A DNA stretch of 64,000 bases from Hofstenia miamia (taxonomy: Eukaryota; Xenacoelomorpha; Acoela), in assembly GCA_004352715.1 (NCBI GenBank), contig SCFE01000026.1, positions 689,799 through 753,798 of the forward strand. Reading direction: 5' to 3'. Numbering within the stretch: the first letter of the stretch is position 1; every line of letters starts with the position of its first letter. The notes under the pieces are model-generated. The model searched no databases. It worked only from the letters and a program-made list of their open reading frames with translations, and was not told the DNA's origin. Shown here in pieces: positions 1 to 57,329 of this stretch. The position numbers and the translations under genes were made by a program.

Positions 1-208
1 CACGCACCACGCGATTCACATGGTCCATGTTGTCTGCAGTTTTGGATGTGGAAGGTCGTCCTGACTTCGGGTCATCTTCAACATCCTCACGGCCACTTTT
101 GAACCGCGTATGCCACTCGAAAACACTTGCGCGTGACATGCAGTCATCTCCATAGACATTCTGAAGCATTTCTAAACATTCTGTAGGCTTCTTCTCAAGT
201 TTTACAAG

Positions 209-743
209 NNNNNNNNNNNNNNNNNNNNNNNNNNNNNNNNNNNNNNNNNNNNNNNNNNNNNNNNNNNNNNNNNNNNNNNNNNNNNNNNNNNNNNNNNNNN
301 NNNNNNNNNNNNNNNNNNNNNNNNNNNNNNNNNNNNNNNNNNNNNNNNNNNNNNNNNNNNNNNNNNNNNNNNNNNNNNNNNNNNNNNNNNNNNNNNNNNN
401 NNNNNNNNNNNNNNNNNNNNNNNNNNNNNNNNNNNNNNNNNNNNNNNNNNNNNNNNNNNNNNNNNNNNNNNNNNNNNNNNNNNNNNNNNNNNNNNNNNNN
501 NNNNNNNNNNNNNNNNNNNNNNNNNNNNNNNNNNNNNNNNNNNNNNNNNNNNNNNNNNNNNNNNNNNNNNNNNNNNNNNNNNNNNNNNNNNNNNNNNNNN
601 NNNNNNNNNNNNNNNNNNNNNNNNNNNNNNNNNNNNNNNNNNNNNNNNNNNNNNNNNNNNNNNNNNNNNNNNNNNNNNNNNNNNNNNNNNNNNNNNNNNN
701 NNNNNNNNNNNNNNNNNNNNNNNNNNNNNNNNNNCTTCAGTCA
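209..743. other. assembly gap (535 N) with repeated flanks
   Basis: Undetermined bases. The 208 bases to the left repeat the sequence found at 817-1024 to the right, which suggests unmerged copies of one mariner rather than known spacing. Confidence 0.9.
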
Positions 744-1035
744 AGATGGTCCGGACTGTCTCTCTGTTCATCCCCAATTCATAGGCAATCATCCGAACAG
801 TCAGTCTCCGATCTCCACGCACCACGCGATTCACACGGTCCATGTTGTCTGCAGTTTTGGATGTGGAAGGTCGTCCTGACTTCGGGTCATCTTCAACATC
901 CTCACGGCCACTTTTGAACCGCGTATGCCACTCGAAAACACTTGCGCGTGACATGCAGTCATCTCCATAGACATTCTGAAGCATTTCTAAACATTCTGTA
1001 GGCTTCTTCTCAAGTTTTACAAGGAGTTTACTCAT
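744..1035 (-). pseudogene. mariner transposase, N-terminal DNA-binding part
   Basis: The reading frame from ATG at 1035 runs about 97 residues into the gap. It contains the Mos1-type helix-turn-helix core: CMSRASVFEWHTRF, then an acidic REDVEDDPKSGRPSTS linker, then a second helical motif LTVRMIAYELGMNRETVR. The frame is open upstream to 1113, but family members usually start close to the FVKLGK-like segment, seen here as LLVKLEKK, so 1035 is preferred. The DDD catalytic domain would lie in the gap and is not seen. A second copy of the same stretch occupies 1-208. Family assignment is confident; activity cannot be judged. Confidence 0.8.
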
Positions 1036-1249
1036 TGCTCCATAAATTTGTTGTAACAGATCCCTGACGGACCCTGATTTGTAGTGTGTATTTAAATAGC
1101 TACAGAATTTCAATGAAAAGAGATAATGAGGCCATATTACGTCTGTAACATGGGGTTATGTTACGTATCATAAGACACAACTGGCTGGCCAATTGCAGGC
1201 CAGTTCTTACTGTGACAGACAAAGTCTCATTTCTTTTTTGTCACACCTC

Positions 1250-1276
<27 letters not shown>
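1250..1276. repeat. (TA)n microsatellite at mariner end
   Basis: A run of TA dinucleotides begins exactly where the mariner terminus ends, so the TA target-site duplication is embedded in the array. Confidence 0.9.
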
Positions 1277-1280
<4 letters not shown>

Positions 1281-1372
1281 TTAAGAAATTTTATAGTAAT
1301 GTCATTAATATCAATGCAAACAAGGATTCACGATGATGATTACATTGTAACGTGAAAACTGAATTTTGATTA

Positions 1373-2302
1373 ATGAAGATAGAGAAAATAAATAATGTCA
1401 ACTCCCACTGTTCAATAAATTTAAACCACATTCCTATTATACCTGTTGATAAACTAAAACATCTCGGAGCAACAAGTGATTCAAACCTAATTTTCAAATT
1501 TCATATAAATGATTATGTCACTGTACTTAAATTTTTAATCATTTCGAATTCATTTACTATTGTTGAGATTAGAAAGTTTTGTTTTATTTGAATTAGGTGC
1601 AGCTAAGTTTGTAGTTGTACAGTTGTATAAATTCCGTTTGCAAATAATAAAAAGATAAAATATTTTATAAAGCTACTGTAATTTTTAAAAAGATTTTTGG
1701 AAATGAAGTATTAAACAAAAACAGCTTTGGTAAATCAATGGCTAAGATAAAAATTTAAAAAAAATAACTATACGATAACTCTTCATTGAAATATTGCAAT
1801 AGTCATTTATCCATAGACTACAAGATTTGTTTTTCATTTCGCAATTTGTCAAATGTGTGCTTTGCGAATTTAATGACGCTATTCAGTTAAAATATCAGTT
1901 ATTTAATTGTAAACAATTATCATAAAAATTCGTTTTTAAACTCAGCAGTTGATCTATGGAATAACTTACCCATTGAAATAAAGCGAATCAAAAAGCGAAT
2001 TTAATTTAAAAATCAAATTAATAACTACCTTCTTAAACAATATATCCCTAAAATAGGTTCTACATCATGGAAAGGATTGCAGTTCTTTAAAAGATATCAT
2101 TAATTAGCAATAAACTGGGTAAACTGATTATTCCGAATCTATGTTTTTTGTTATTATGTTTTTATAGTTTTTGTGTATTTTATGTTGTTATTGACGCATT
2201 AAGTGTAGTATTAGCAGCTTTTGTTGAGGTGTATAATTATGCCAATGTACTACACTTAATAAGAGATTCTATTCTATTCTATTCTATTCTATTCTATTCT
2301 AC
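1373..2302 (+). mobile_element. non-LTR retrotransposon 3' fragment with pentanucleotide tail
   Basis: The frame at 1373-1590 contains DKLKHLGATSDSNLIFKFH, matching the K-(Y/H)-LG-(V/A)-T-(I)D-SNL-F-H segment that follows the catalytic domain of Jockey/CR1-type reverse transcriptases. Decayed coding sequence continues; around 1953-1985 it reads DLWNNLPIEIKRIKK, the usual C-terminal segment of such LINEs. The fragment ends in about six TTCTA units (2270-2301), typical of LINE 3' tails. Stops and frameshifts are frequent, so it is a dead remnant. It lies downstream of the WD gene's last exon. Confidence 0.7.
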
Positions 2303-2407
2303 ATGTAAAAAGGCATCGATCAAAGCTATTAATCAATAGCTTACTGAAAAGTATATCTATTTTTTTAAGAATTAAGTTTTCATAAAAATTAACACTGAAA
2401 ATAATGT

Positions 2408-47691
<45,284 letters not shown>

Positions 47692-48226
47692 TCTAAAAAT
47701 TCAAATTAAAAAAAAGAGAAACACGATATCACTTAGCGTTAAACCAAAGCTAATATATTTTTGCATGCAAACGTTTAAGTAATTTTGTAAGATATCATCA
47801 CAGTCAAAATATTTCAACTACAAATGAACTTAAAATAGCTTTCGCGTATCATAGAAAATAGAAGCTAATTAATTTAAGAGATAGCTAAAGCATAATTTAA
47901 TTTTTTGAATTGGTATTTCCCAAATGCAAATTAGAAGACTAGCCATAGGCGAAAAAAACTCCTGATCAATCTCCAATTGTTTCAATTTTTGTCGTTAGAC
48001 AAAACTTGAAAATTGCCGGGTCAGAGAAAATTAAATCCATATTTACGTTTACTAGCAGGCAATATATATATATATANNNNNNNNNNNNNNNNNNNNNCCA
48101 AGAGACAAATACTTACATACTATGCCATGATGGTACATGAAAACCTAATAAAACCTTGTACATGAAAAAATGTGCAAGACTTATTGACTAACCGTCGTAT
48201 ATATATATATATATATATACATGTAG

Positions 48227-48262
<36 letters not shown>

Positions 48263-48270
48263 TGTGCAGT
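47692..48270. other. intron 5' of the first visible WD exon
   Basis: AT-rich sequence with a small gap (48077-48097) and two (TA)n arrays (48063-48076, 48198-48262). No upstream WD exon was recognised here. Confidence 0.6.
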
Positions 48271-49158
48271 AAAATTTGATACTTATATTATATTTTCTAA
48301 ATTTGATTTGCCCAAGCACAGTAGTCTGTTTTGGAAAAAAAATTGCCTGTCACAATAAAAATTTAGCGAGTAAAAAATTTCCTAGCATTCTGGGGTAGAA
48401 AGCCCCCTCCCCCTTTCCAATAGAGAACTGCGGCTACAACCGCTGTCGGCTAAGGCAGGCTACGACAAATAATATAACTATTCAGCCCTGAATTGTGCGT
48501 ATGATACAGAGCGTAACTAGAAAAGTACTCGGAGAGCACAGACCTCTGCCACGCAGCTTGTGTCCCCTGGCTCAGCACCAAAATTTAATGGATTCCTCCT
48601 TGGGCGGAGACGCACTCCCGGTGAACATTTGAGGTCAATCCATCTATTACTTTTTCCATAAAGTTGCTAACAGACAAACAAACAAACCAAAACTACCAAA
48701 AACATAACCTCCTTGGCGGAGGTAATTATAATTACATAACAGAGCGGCATTGCGACTGATTGACAGATAGAAGTAAGAACCATCAAATCAAACGACGCAC
48801 GCAATTAGAACAAATTTCATTAACTTGTGTGTGCTACGGCTACGCAAAAATCTGTAGTCGCAATTCTCTACCCCCAAACCCTACTCAACCCCAGACCTCT
48901 ATGCATCCTAATCCGCCCTGTGTGGAATAAGGTTGATTTTGTTAGTGTCTGACCGCCATGATGCTTTGCAAATGGCAGTATATAAATTAACATTATTGTT
49001 AATATTGTTATTATTACTTTCAAAAAATGCTCACTAAAAGTTATTGAGAAAAGTGCTACGGAATATACCGTAAAAGATCGTACTTACTTACATTAAAATA
49101 ATTAATCATAACATGTGCACAATACACACGTAAGAAAAACGCTTAAGAAACTGTTAAT
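48271..49158 (+). repeat. 888-bp block repeated at 54276-55163
   Basis: Colinear with the second copy without any indel; one visible substitution (TATTATATT versus TATTCTATT). It ends at a single N (49159). Inside is a SINE/LINE-tail-like stretch (CTAACAGACAAACAAACAAACC and CCTCCTTGGCGGAGGTAA) seen in many animals as an RTE-type 3' end. Probably unmerged overlap. Confidence 0.9.
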
Positions 49159-49159
49159 N

Positions 49160-49437
49160 TGAGAGTAATCTTTTCGGAAGTTCCAGCGAGGTCTCTGGGA
49201 TGAAATATTATAAACTGAGTTTTATCTATGTTAATTTTTAATTTATTGAGAGTGAAGTAATTTATTAGGGATTCAACATCATTTTGCAAAGATTTTGTAG
49301 ATATAATTGCATTCTTTCCTGTATTTATAAGACAAGTACCATCGGCATATTGATATACTATGGAATCTTTAGTATATAATAATATATCATTTATATAGAG
49401 CGCAAAAAGAATAGGTCCCAACACAGTACCCTGGTGT
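49160..49437 (-). pseudogene. reverse transcriptase fragment with altered catalytic box
   Basis: The frame reads MLGPILFALYINDILLYTK, then VYQYADGTCLINTG and LNKLKINIDKTQFIIF. This is the LGP-x-LF-x-(Y/I)-ND and YADD-T region of Jockey-like non-LTR reverse transcriptases. The catalytic YADD reads YADG, which would abolish metal binding. Cut by a single N on one side and by a Tc1 end on the other. Confidence 0.85.
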
Positions 49438-49582
49438 TTTTCTGAATTAACTATTTACTTTCTACACGGTGCTATCATATTGTTTCTAAATTGTGTTATT
49501 ATATTGTTTCTACATTGCGTTTTTTAGTGTAAAACACAAAAATTTCTAAATTTGGAAAGTGTTCACAAACTTTTGGCCAGTA

Positions 49583-49585
<3 letters not shown>
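49438..49585 (-). mobile_element. Tc1 terminal fragment
   Basis: The last 148 bp match the end of the 16.5-kb Tc1 family. The minus-strand terminus is CAGTACTGGCCAAAAGTTTG, followed by TA and a (TA)n array of about 19 units (49586-49624). Confidence 0.85.
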
Positions 49586-49628
<43 letters not shown>

Positions 49629-49888
49629 TCAGCAGTGACGGTCGGATTTCGAAATGCTCCTCACTGTGTAATTACATTTTCAAATCTCTTTGCGAGCAAG
49701 TTTCTATACGCCTCTATTTTTGGATATACCAATTTTTTTTTCCTTCACCAAATTCTAGAAAAGTACAGCTTCTTCGTGAAGAAATCGACATTTAAGATAA
49801 GTCCCCCTTAATACTTTAATACATTGCACTACATTGCGTGTTAAATCACCAACAACAGTCATAAGTAACAAGTGCAAGTAATAAAACA

Positions 49889-50667
49889 AAGTGTAGTAAA
49901 TGCACTAAAGCGATAGTCAATGCAAACGAAAAAGAAATCAACTACATTCAATGTAAAAATAAGTTCCACACGGAGTGCATCGGATTAAACAGTGAAACCA
50001 GAAAATTATTAGCTAATGAGAATCAACATATTCTAGGAAAGCTTTTTTGGGCTTGCAATTCTTGTCCTCTTTCATATGTTGAAAACGTAGAATCTAACTT
50101 AAATAATGTTAAATGTAAAATGGAAACAATGACCTCTGAGATTAAAAATACTCTGAAATTGTCCAAAATGCTCCGAAACCCTCAACTCAAAACCCTGCAA
50201 TTAATGTCTCTGAAAATTCAGTTAACTGCGAAATAAGAATACGTGGAATTGACGAATCGAGTTCTGGAAGGAAAGAACGAACAGTTGAAGATAACGAAAA
50301 CGTCTTAAAAGTATTTCAGCATATCAATAGCAACTTCAATATATCATGTGTCTGATATATTTCGCTTAGGTAAATATAGTGAACACAAGTCGCGTGTTTT
50401 GCTTGTAAGGTTTAGAGAACCATTACATGCCAAAATGCTGCTTGCAAATGCAAACAAATTAAAAACCTTTACATCATTTAGAGTATTCATATCAAGAGGA
50501 TTAACAAAGGATGAAGTTAATATAGAGAATAAAGAGAATAACTCGTTTAAGAAAAGAAGAAAATTGTTAAATTCAGGAAGGTTTTGTGCAAAAGATCTAC
50601 ATGTATTTAATCTTAAACTCTTCAAAAGATTAGAAAACGGCAAATGGTCAGAAATGAATAGTGAATG
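49889..50667 (+). pseudogene. LINE ORF1 with PHD-like zinc finger
   Basis: 49889 onward reads CSKCTKAIVNANEKEI, then CKNKFHTECIGLN and LFWACNSC. The C-x2-C ... C ... H-x2-C ... C-x2-C spacing is PHD-like, as in CR1-type ORF1 proteins. After a frameshift the frame 50348-50665 continues with SDIFRLGKYSEHKSRVLLVR and RVFISRGLTKDE, then stops at 50665. RNA-binding or chaperone role is inferred from the family. Confidence 0.7.
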
Positions 50668-50759
50668 ACTTGTGTAAGTTCTCAAACCTTACCTGTAGTG
50701 TATTCTAACAACATTAATAGTATAATAAGCAAATTTGATGATACGATTTAACGAGTAAA

Positions 50760-51300
50760 GTGTGATTACCTTACAGGAAACGAAATTGAAAACAATTGAC
50801 TCCATCCAATTGTTCATCTTGAAAATTATCACTTAATTAGACTGGATAGAGATATCAGTAAATTTAAAGAGAGTGGTGGAGGTGGCTTAATTATTTATGT
50901 CAATAACAAATGGTCAAAAAATATTCCTAAGATTTTAGACACTTTATCTCAACCAGAGATTGAACTTATATCTATCATGTGTAGGTCTTCATTTTTACCT
51001 AGTCAATTTACGGGAAAACTGATCGTAAACATATATCTACCACCTGATCGCAATAATACAATATGTAATCAAATTCTTTCTCAGACACTGCAAAAATCTT
51101 TTAAAATACTACTAGGCGATGCAAACCAATCTAAACTGGCGTGTGCTGAAAGAATAAATCTGGAAAATTTGGTAACATCTTATACATTTCTTCGGTCAAA
51201 AAGTCAAATTGATGTTGCTTATTTGACAAAATCCAGCGAGTACAATATTGGATATGATTTGCCAACAGGAAGTGCATGTAAAATGTATCACCTAGTCTAA
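50760..51300 (+). pseudogene. LINE endonuclease fragment
   Basis: Frames give LQETKL (the catalytic Glu motif of AP-type endonucleases), then GGGGLIIYVNNKWS, ELISIMCRSS, IVNIYLPPDRN and KILLGDANQS (the G-D-x-N motif). Frameshifts separate the parts. Confidence 0.75.
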
Positions 51301-51423
51301 CATTGACACCAAAAAATTGGTTCTTATTATTGTCAAAATATCAGAAATCAAATTATTAACACTAATTTCGATGCGATACCTCAACAAAATAATGTTGAGA
51401 GTATAGTTTCATCACTTGAAGCC

Positions 51424-52420
51424 TTGTTTCTAGGGATTTTAAAAAATTCCAAGATTATTAGCTACGAAATTATCTATAGAAGCGAACGAATTTTTGACGA
51501 AGAACTAAACCGTTTATTGAAGGACAAAAGGAAGCATTTAAAAACACAAAACAATTGCGAGAGAAACAGGCTTCAAAAACTAATATTGAAAAGAATAAAA
51601 CATCTCAGGAAAACTAAGTTTCAGAAATTGTCAAATGACAAAATCCACAATGAAATTAAAAGTCGATTACAGAATTGTAAATCACAGCTAATTTTAAACA
51701 AAGACCAATACTTACAACTAAAAGAAGCAAATCATTACGAAACGTTCCTCAAGTTAATCCTAAAAAAGTAAAGCACTTCTTCCTAAAAATTAATGCGAAA
51801 TCATCGCCAGGGATGTGTAAAATACTTGGTCTTATAAAACATTTGCATCAGAAATAGCGCCAATATACACCTCACTTTTAAACAGATGTTTTAGAGAACT
51901 AATATATTCAAGAGATTGTAAAAATGCTGGTGTTGTGCCAATTCCAAAAAAACCGAGGTTCACTACGATTTCACATGGTACATTAAAGAACTTTCGACCA
52001 ATCACCATAACACCAATTTTAGCACTAGTGACAGAAATATGCGTCGATCAGATGCGCAACTCTTCTGATAAATACCAATTTGCTTATAAACACGATCGCA
52101 ATACAACTGACGCACTACTACACACAATGAACTTCATATATACTATACTAAACACCAAGGAAACATCAGCAGTGCGTATCGTCCTTTGTTATTACAGCAG
52201 CGCGTACAACACCATTCTTCAAAACAAGCTTATAAATAAAATCCAATGTCATTTCACCTGATTAGTTAATTGGGTAATACAATACATGAAAGGACGAGGC
52301 CAAGAGGTGAAGTACGGAAAGGGTGAGTACACACCATTTGTAAATGTCGTTGTCGGTGTACCTCAAGGAGGACCATTAAGTGGAACTTTATTCACAGAAG
52401 AAACAAATGATATTTAGGAC
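51424..52420 (+). pseudogene. LINE reverse transcriptase fragment
   Basis: The first part (51424-51770) is a Lys-rich linker between endonuclease and polymerase. Then AGVVPIPKKPRF, LKNFRPITITPILALV, YQFAYKHDRNTTDALLH, YYSSAYNTILQNKL and VVVGVPQGGPLSGTLF mark the fingers and palm. The catalytic F/Y-x-D is replaced (LCYYSSAYN) and the YADD box is absent at the truncation. Confidence 0.8.
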
Positions 52421-52435
52421 TACACATAAATGATG

Positions 52436-53130
52436 TATATATATATATACATCATGTAAATCGTCAGCCAAACCCTGATTATCTTCAAAGAACATGCGAG
52501 ACTAGCGCTTCTGCAGGCAATACCAACACTACACCCCTGAGATGTGGCATCAAGTAATGTTTAGTGACGAATCCAAGATTTGCCAGTTTACATCATACCG
52601 GTCACACGTTCGACGACGAAGAAACCTTAGATTAAACACAAATTACATGCAACAAACTGTCCGCTCAGCATCTTCTGTGATTTTTTCGGGTGCTATAACT
52701 GCGAGGGCGTGCTGGTCTGCATTTTGTTCCTCACAACGAGACAGTCACAGCCAAGGCCTACCTCAAAATAATTTAGGAGAAAGTTCCCATGTTTATGCAG
52801 CTTCACGGAACATCTGTACTACAACAAGATGGTGCTCCTTGCCACAGCGCCAAAATTGTGAAACAGTGGATTGCATCACAAGACTTTCAGCTGCTTGAGA
52901 ACTGGCCGGGAAACTCCCCAGACCTCAACGCATAGAAAATTGCTGGCATCACATCAAAAACTGTCTGAGGAAGCGCCAATGCACATCACTCGAAGATTTG
53001 AAGGAGCAAATTAAAGTGGTATGGTGCACAGAGATTACTGATGATTATTGTAGAAAGCTGGTCAAGTCAATGTCAAATCGCATTGCTGCGTGTTTTGCCA
53101 ATAATGGCGAACATACAAAATATGAGTCAA
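52436..53130 (+). pseudogene. Tc1 transposase remnant (third copy)
   Basis: It starts after a short palindrome, GATGTATATATATATATACATC, with QPNPDYLQRTCE and runs through HNETVTAKAYLKII, LQQDGAPCHSAKIVKQWI and ENWPGNSPDLNA. It keeps the segment deleted in the 18-kb copy, but has several frameshifts and lacks the helix-turn-helix. It interrupts or truncates the LINE. Confidence 0.8.
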
Positions 53131-53352
53131 AAGCAATATATTTTTTGCTTTATACATAAAAAGTCTATAAACTACAAAACACATTCACAATAACTATATA
53201 ATATATTTACAAAATTATAATAGATTATTTGCACACTGTATATTTTCTATAATGTTTACTTCCCCGAGTGTGTTCTGGATTTGTAATAATGATTTTTTAA
53301 GTCTTTTCTTAAAATTTTTTAAATTGGGTGAATTATAAATAACTTTACTTAA

Positions 53353-54236
53353 NNNNNNNNNNNNNNNNNNNNNNNNNNNNNNNNNNNNNNNNNNNNNNNN
53401 NNNNNNNNNNNNNNNNNNNNNNNNNNNNNNNNNNNNNNNNNNNNNNNNNNNNNNNNNNNNNNNNNNNNNNNNNNNNNNNNNNNNNNNNNNNNNNNNNNNN
53501 NNNNNNNNNNNNNNNNNNNNNNNNNNNNNNNNNNNNNNNNNNNNNNNNNNNNNNNNNNNNNNNNNNNNNNNNNNNNNNNNNNNNNNNNNNNNNNNNNNNN
53601 NNNNNNNNNNNNNNNNNNNNNNNNNNNNNNNNNNNNNNNNNNNNNNNNNNNNNNNNNNNNNNNNNNNNNNNNNNNNNNNNNNNNNNNNNNNNNNNNNNNN
53701 NNNNNNNNNNNNNNNNNNNNNNNNNNNNNNNNNNNNNNNNNNNNNNNNNNNNNNNNNNNNNNNNNNNNNNNNNNNNNNNNNNNNNNNNNNNNNNNNNNNN
53801 NNNNNNNNNNNNNNNNNNNNNNNNNNNNNNNNNNNNNNNNNNNNNNNNNNNNNNNNNNNNNNNNNNNNNNNNNNNNNNNNNNNNNNNNNNNNNNNNNNNN
53901 NNNNNNNNNNNNNNNNNNNNNNNNNNNNNNNNNNNNNNNNNNNNNNNNNNNNNNNNNNNNNNNNNNNNNNNNNNNNNNNNNNNNNNNNNNNNNNNNNNNN
54001 NNNNNNNNNNNNNNNNNNNNNNNNNNNNNNNNNNNNNNNNNNNNNNNNNNNNNNNNNNNNNNNNNNNNNNNNNNNNNNNNNNNNNNNNNNNNNNNNNNNN
54101 NNNNNNNNNNNNNNNNNNNNNNNNNNNNNNNNNNNNNNNNNNNNNNNNNNNNNNNNNNNNNNNNNNNNNNNNNNNNNNNNNNNNNNNNNNNNNNNNNNNN
54201 NNNNNNNNNNNNNNNNNNNNNNNNNNNNNNNNNNNN
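53353..54236. other. assembly gap (884 N)
   Basis: Undetermined. It lies between the Tc1 remnant and the second copy of the 888-bp block. Confidence 0.9.
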
Positions 54237-54275
54237 CCCAAAACAGACTACTGATATTTATATAAATTATTCAGG

Positions 54276-55163
54276 AAAATTTGATACTTATATTCTATTT
54301 TCTAAATTTGATTTGCCCAAGCACAGTAGTCTGTTTTGGAAAAAAAATTGCCTGTCACAATAAAAATTTAGCGAGTAAAAAATTTCCTAGCATTCTGGGG
54401 TAGAAAGCCCCCTCCCCCTTTCCAATAGAGAACTGCGGCTACAACCGCTGTCGGCTAAGGCAGGCTACGACAAATAATATAACTATTCAGCCCTGAATTG
54501 TGCGTATGATACAGAGCGTAACTAGAAAAGTACTCGGAGAGCACAGACCTCTGCCACGCAGCTTGTGTCCCCTGGCTCAGCACCAAAATTTAATGGATTC
54601 CTCCTTGGGCGGAGACGCACTCCCGGTGAACATTTGAGGTCAATCCATCTATTACTTTTTCCATAAAGTTGCTAACAGACAAACAAACAAACCAAAACTA
54701 CCAAAAACATAACCTCCTTGGCGGAGGTAATTATAATTACATAACAGAGCGGCATTGCGACTGATTGACAGATAGAAGTAAGAACCATCAAATCAAACGA
54801 CGCACGCAATTAGAACAAATTTCATTAACTTGTGTGTGCTACGGCTACGCAAAAATCTGTAGTCGCAATTCTCTACCCCCAAACCCTACTCAACCCCAGA
54901 CCTCTATGCATCCTAATCCGCCCTGTGTGGAATAAGGTTGATTTTGTTAGTGTCTGACCGCCATGATGCTTTGCAAATGGCAGTATATAAATTAACATTA
55001 TTGTTAATATTGTTATTATTACTTTCAAAAAATGCTCACTAAAAGTTATTGAGAAAAGTGCTACGGAATATACCGTAAAAGATCGTACTTACTTACATTA
55101 AAATAATTAATCATAACATGTGCACAATACACACGTAAGAAAAACGCTTAAGAAACTGTTAAT
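54276..55163 (+). repeat. second copy of the 888-bp block
   Basis: Matches 48271-49158 base for base apart from one substitution, then continues into unique sequence AATATTATGCAAG. It seems to be the copy with true right-hand context. Confidence 0.9.
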
Positions 55164-57080
55164 TAATATTATGCAAGATTTAAATCTAAATTAATTCTTT
55201 TTGTATCAAAGTAGCAATATATTATCTATTGTATCCGGCACTGAAAAATAACAAGAATTAGGTATTCAGAACTGTCGACAAAAAGTTTGGAGAACGGAAT
55301 GATTTTCCATGTCGACTCGATTGTGTCTTGTAGTAAAAAGGAGCCAAAATCTTTCTACCTGATAAAATCTGGATTCTAGCTTTACCTCTTATTTAATCAG
55401 TCTGAGAATTTTTTGTAAAGAAACGCCTTTATAATTTAATAATTCTGAATTGTTTCGAGTTTGGAATATTGAATAGATTCTAGTACAAGATTAGGTTTTT
55501 AATTTAAGTTAGGTAAATTCAGTTGAGACAAATACAAAACCATATAAAGTAGAAAAAAGTAACCATCGAATCCAACCAAAATCTCTCTTCTGTGAGGATT
55601 ATGTCCCAGTGTGGAGATGTGACGAGAGTGTGTCTCTTTAATGATCATTTGCTGCTCCATCGACATTGCAAGTTTCAATTTTCTTAAATATAAATATTGA
55701 TATATTTAAATATTCCAAAATTCAGTTATTCATGTAATTTTCTTATATTAACTAACCAAGGCCTACTAAATATGGGATCTGAACTAACTACCATAAGAGG
55801 AAGAATAGAGCTGCTTCGTTTTTAACTGAAAATATAAAAATTCAACAAATTAATAATGATTCCTGATAAATAATTAAGAAATGAACACGGAAAACAGCCA
55901 TCAACTATCAAGCAATATACATTAAAATCAATTAAACGCACGCGCAGATGAAATATTGTTAAATGTGGTGCGTACTGCTATGTCTTAAATCTATAACATC
56001 TATGTGATAAATGAAATTTTACACTTAAATCTATATTTTGACTGTTAAAGCTTTGGCTATTTCAAATTATTTTTTCAATTACTTTAAAGTTTACGGAAGA
56101 AATAATACACAAATATTATAATAAGTTTCAAACAAATTTTAAATAAGGGTTACCAAACCACTGGTAACAAGCGAATTCTTTTTTTTTGCTTAAATTATAT
56201 TATGTGGTAAACCATGCCAAGCAGCAATTTCGATAAAGAAACCCACAGTAATTATTTCTGGGCAAAAGCACTAAGATTGATTATGAATAAAAATAATATG
56301 CAAATCAACAGTAGTTATTTACCCATATGAGATCGGGACAAGAAACTACATACAATAAAAACGGAAAAGAAATTATTGCAAAACCTCTGTCATTGCAATG
56401 TGGATTTCAGTTTATTTAGTTGTGATAAAACTAATACTAAGTATTGTAAAATATAATTTTATATAATTATATAGTTATTGCAGCATAATGTAATCATACA
56501 TCATTGCATATAATGGTGTCCTAACAGTTTGAGACATCTATATCCAGAAATGCAAGTTTAGTAAGCATACATTGCATGAGTGCACTAAAAAATAAGGATT
56601 TCAAAGGCAAGCTTAAGTAAGCATTGCATTTTTACATCGCTATTAATTAATATTTATTTCCATTGTAACTAATATAATAAAATATAACAAAATGTAAAAA
56701 TTAATGTAATATATTAAAAGAATAATATAATATAATAAATTATATAAAAATATATCCTAAGACAATAATTATAAATTTATAATTGCCCAACTTAGCCAAT
56801 CACTCATAGGCGTATGGCATTTATTTTTTCTGGGGTATATGAAGTTTTGCTCGAAATATGAGGTTGGGGGCATGAGAATTTATTGGCATTTCTAAATATA
56901 AAAATAAAGATCATTATTATTTTGAAAATATCTATCTTTCCTTGAATTATACATTTACATCTAAAATCAAATACTCAAGATCACAAATTTTCTTTTCATA
57001 ATCTTAACTCGAATTATTTTGTTCTGTTTATAGAATTAGAAGTCTTTTGGGTACATGAACTTAAATAACTATATGACTCA
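55164..57080. other. AT-rich stretch, nothing recognised
   Basis: Only short frames; no supported exon of the WD gene, no RNA gene, no element ends. Confidence 0.6.
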
Positions 57081-57097
57081 CCTAGCCATATGCAGTC

Positions 57098-57325
57098 ATT
57101 ATTAAGGCTAACTAAGAAACAATGTTTTTTGTTGGCTGCAAGCATTTGTAAACTAATACCCATATTACACTGCTTTTGCCTAAAATGGATGAGCCCCTTT
57201 TGCAATATCAGGCCTATAAATACGTTCAACCAGGGCTGCGTGTTGTGACATGACACACTGAGCTGGTATTGTATACTGCTATGAAGTATTTCAGCGCTAA
57301 AATAGTCTAGAATTGAATCCACTCC
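57098..57325 (-). repeat. copy of the Cc8L18.2-associated repeat
   Basis: The minus strand matches 12648-12870 (TTGGGAGTGG, then TGTCATG..CACAACACGCAG and GAACGT.TTTAT). Protein-level similarity is visible as GLIHFRQKQCNMGISLQML against GLINFRQKLWNMDISLLML. It is the upstream part only; the conserved WLICGDLKVM region is absent. Confidence 0.8.
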
Positions 57326-57329
57326 CAAG

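Larger units (their letters stand above)
1..1250 (-). mobile_element. mariner-like element, interrupted by a gap
   Basis: The right terminus reads CGAGGTGTGACAAAAAAG on the minus strand, starting at 1250 and abutting a TA-repeat array. This is the terminal-repeat style of mariner elements. A transposase N-terminus begins about 215 bp inside it. Positions 209-743 are undetermined. Bases 1-208 repeat 817-1024 almost exactly (one visible difference, CATGG versus CACGG), so the gap either separates two copies or is a failed merge of one. No left terminus is in the window. Confidence 0.8.
49830..52425 (+). mobile_element. non-LTR retrotransposon (LINE), nearly full but decayed
   Basis: Three regions follow in order: a zinc-finger ORF1 (49889-50667), an endonuclease part (50760-51300) and a reverse transcriptase part (51420-52420). 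Stops and frameshifts interrupt each. The order PHD-like ORF1, endonuclease, reverse transcriptase is that of CR1/L2-type LINEs. The 3' end is lost at a Tc1 fragment. Confidence 0.8.

Noticed and set aside
53345-54241. 298-codon frame made almost only of undetermined residues
   Set aside because: It is an assembly gap; likewise 19751-20218 and 30818-31303.
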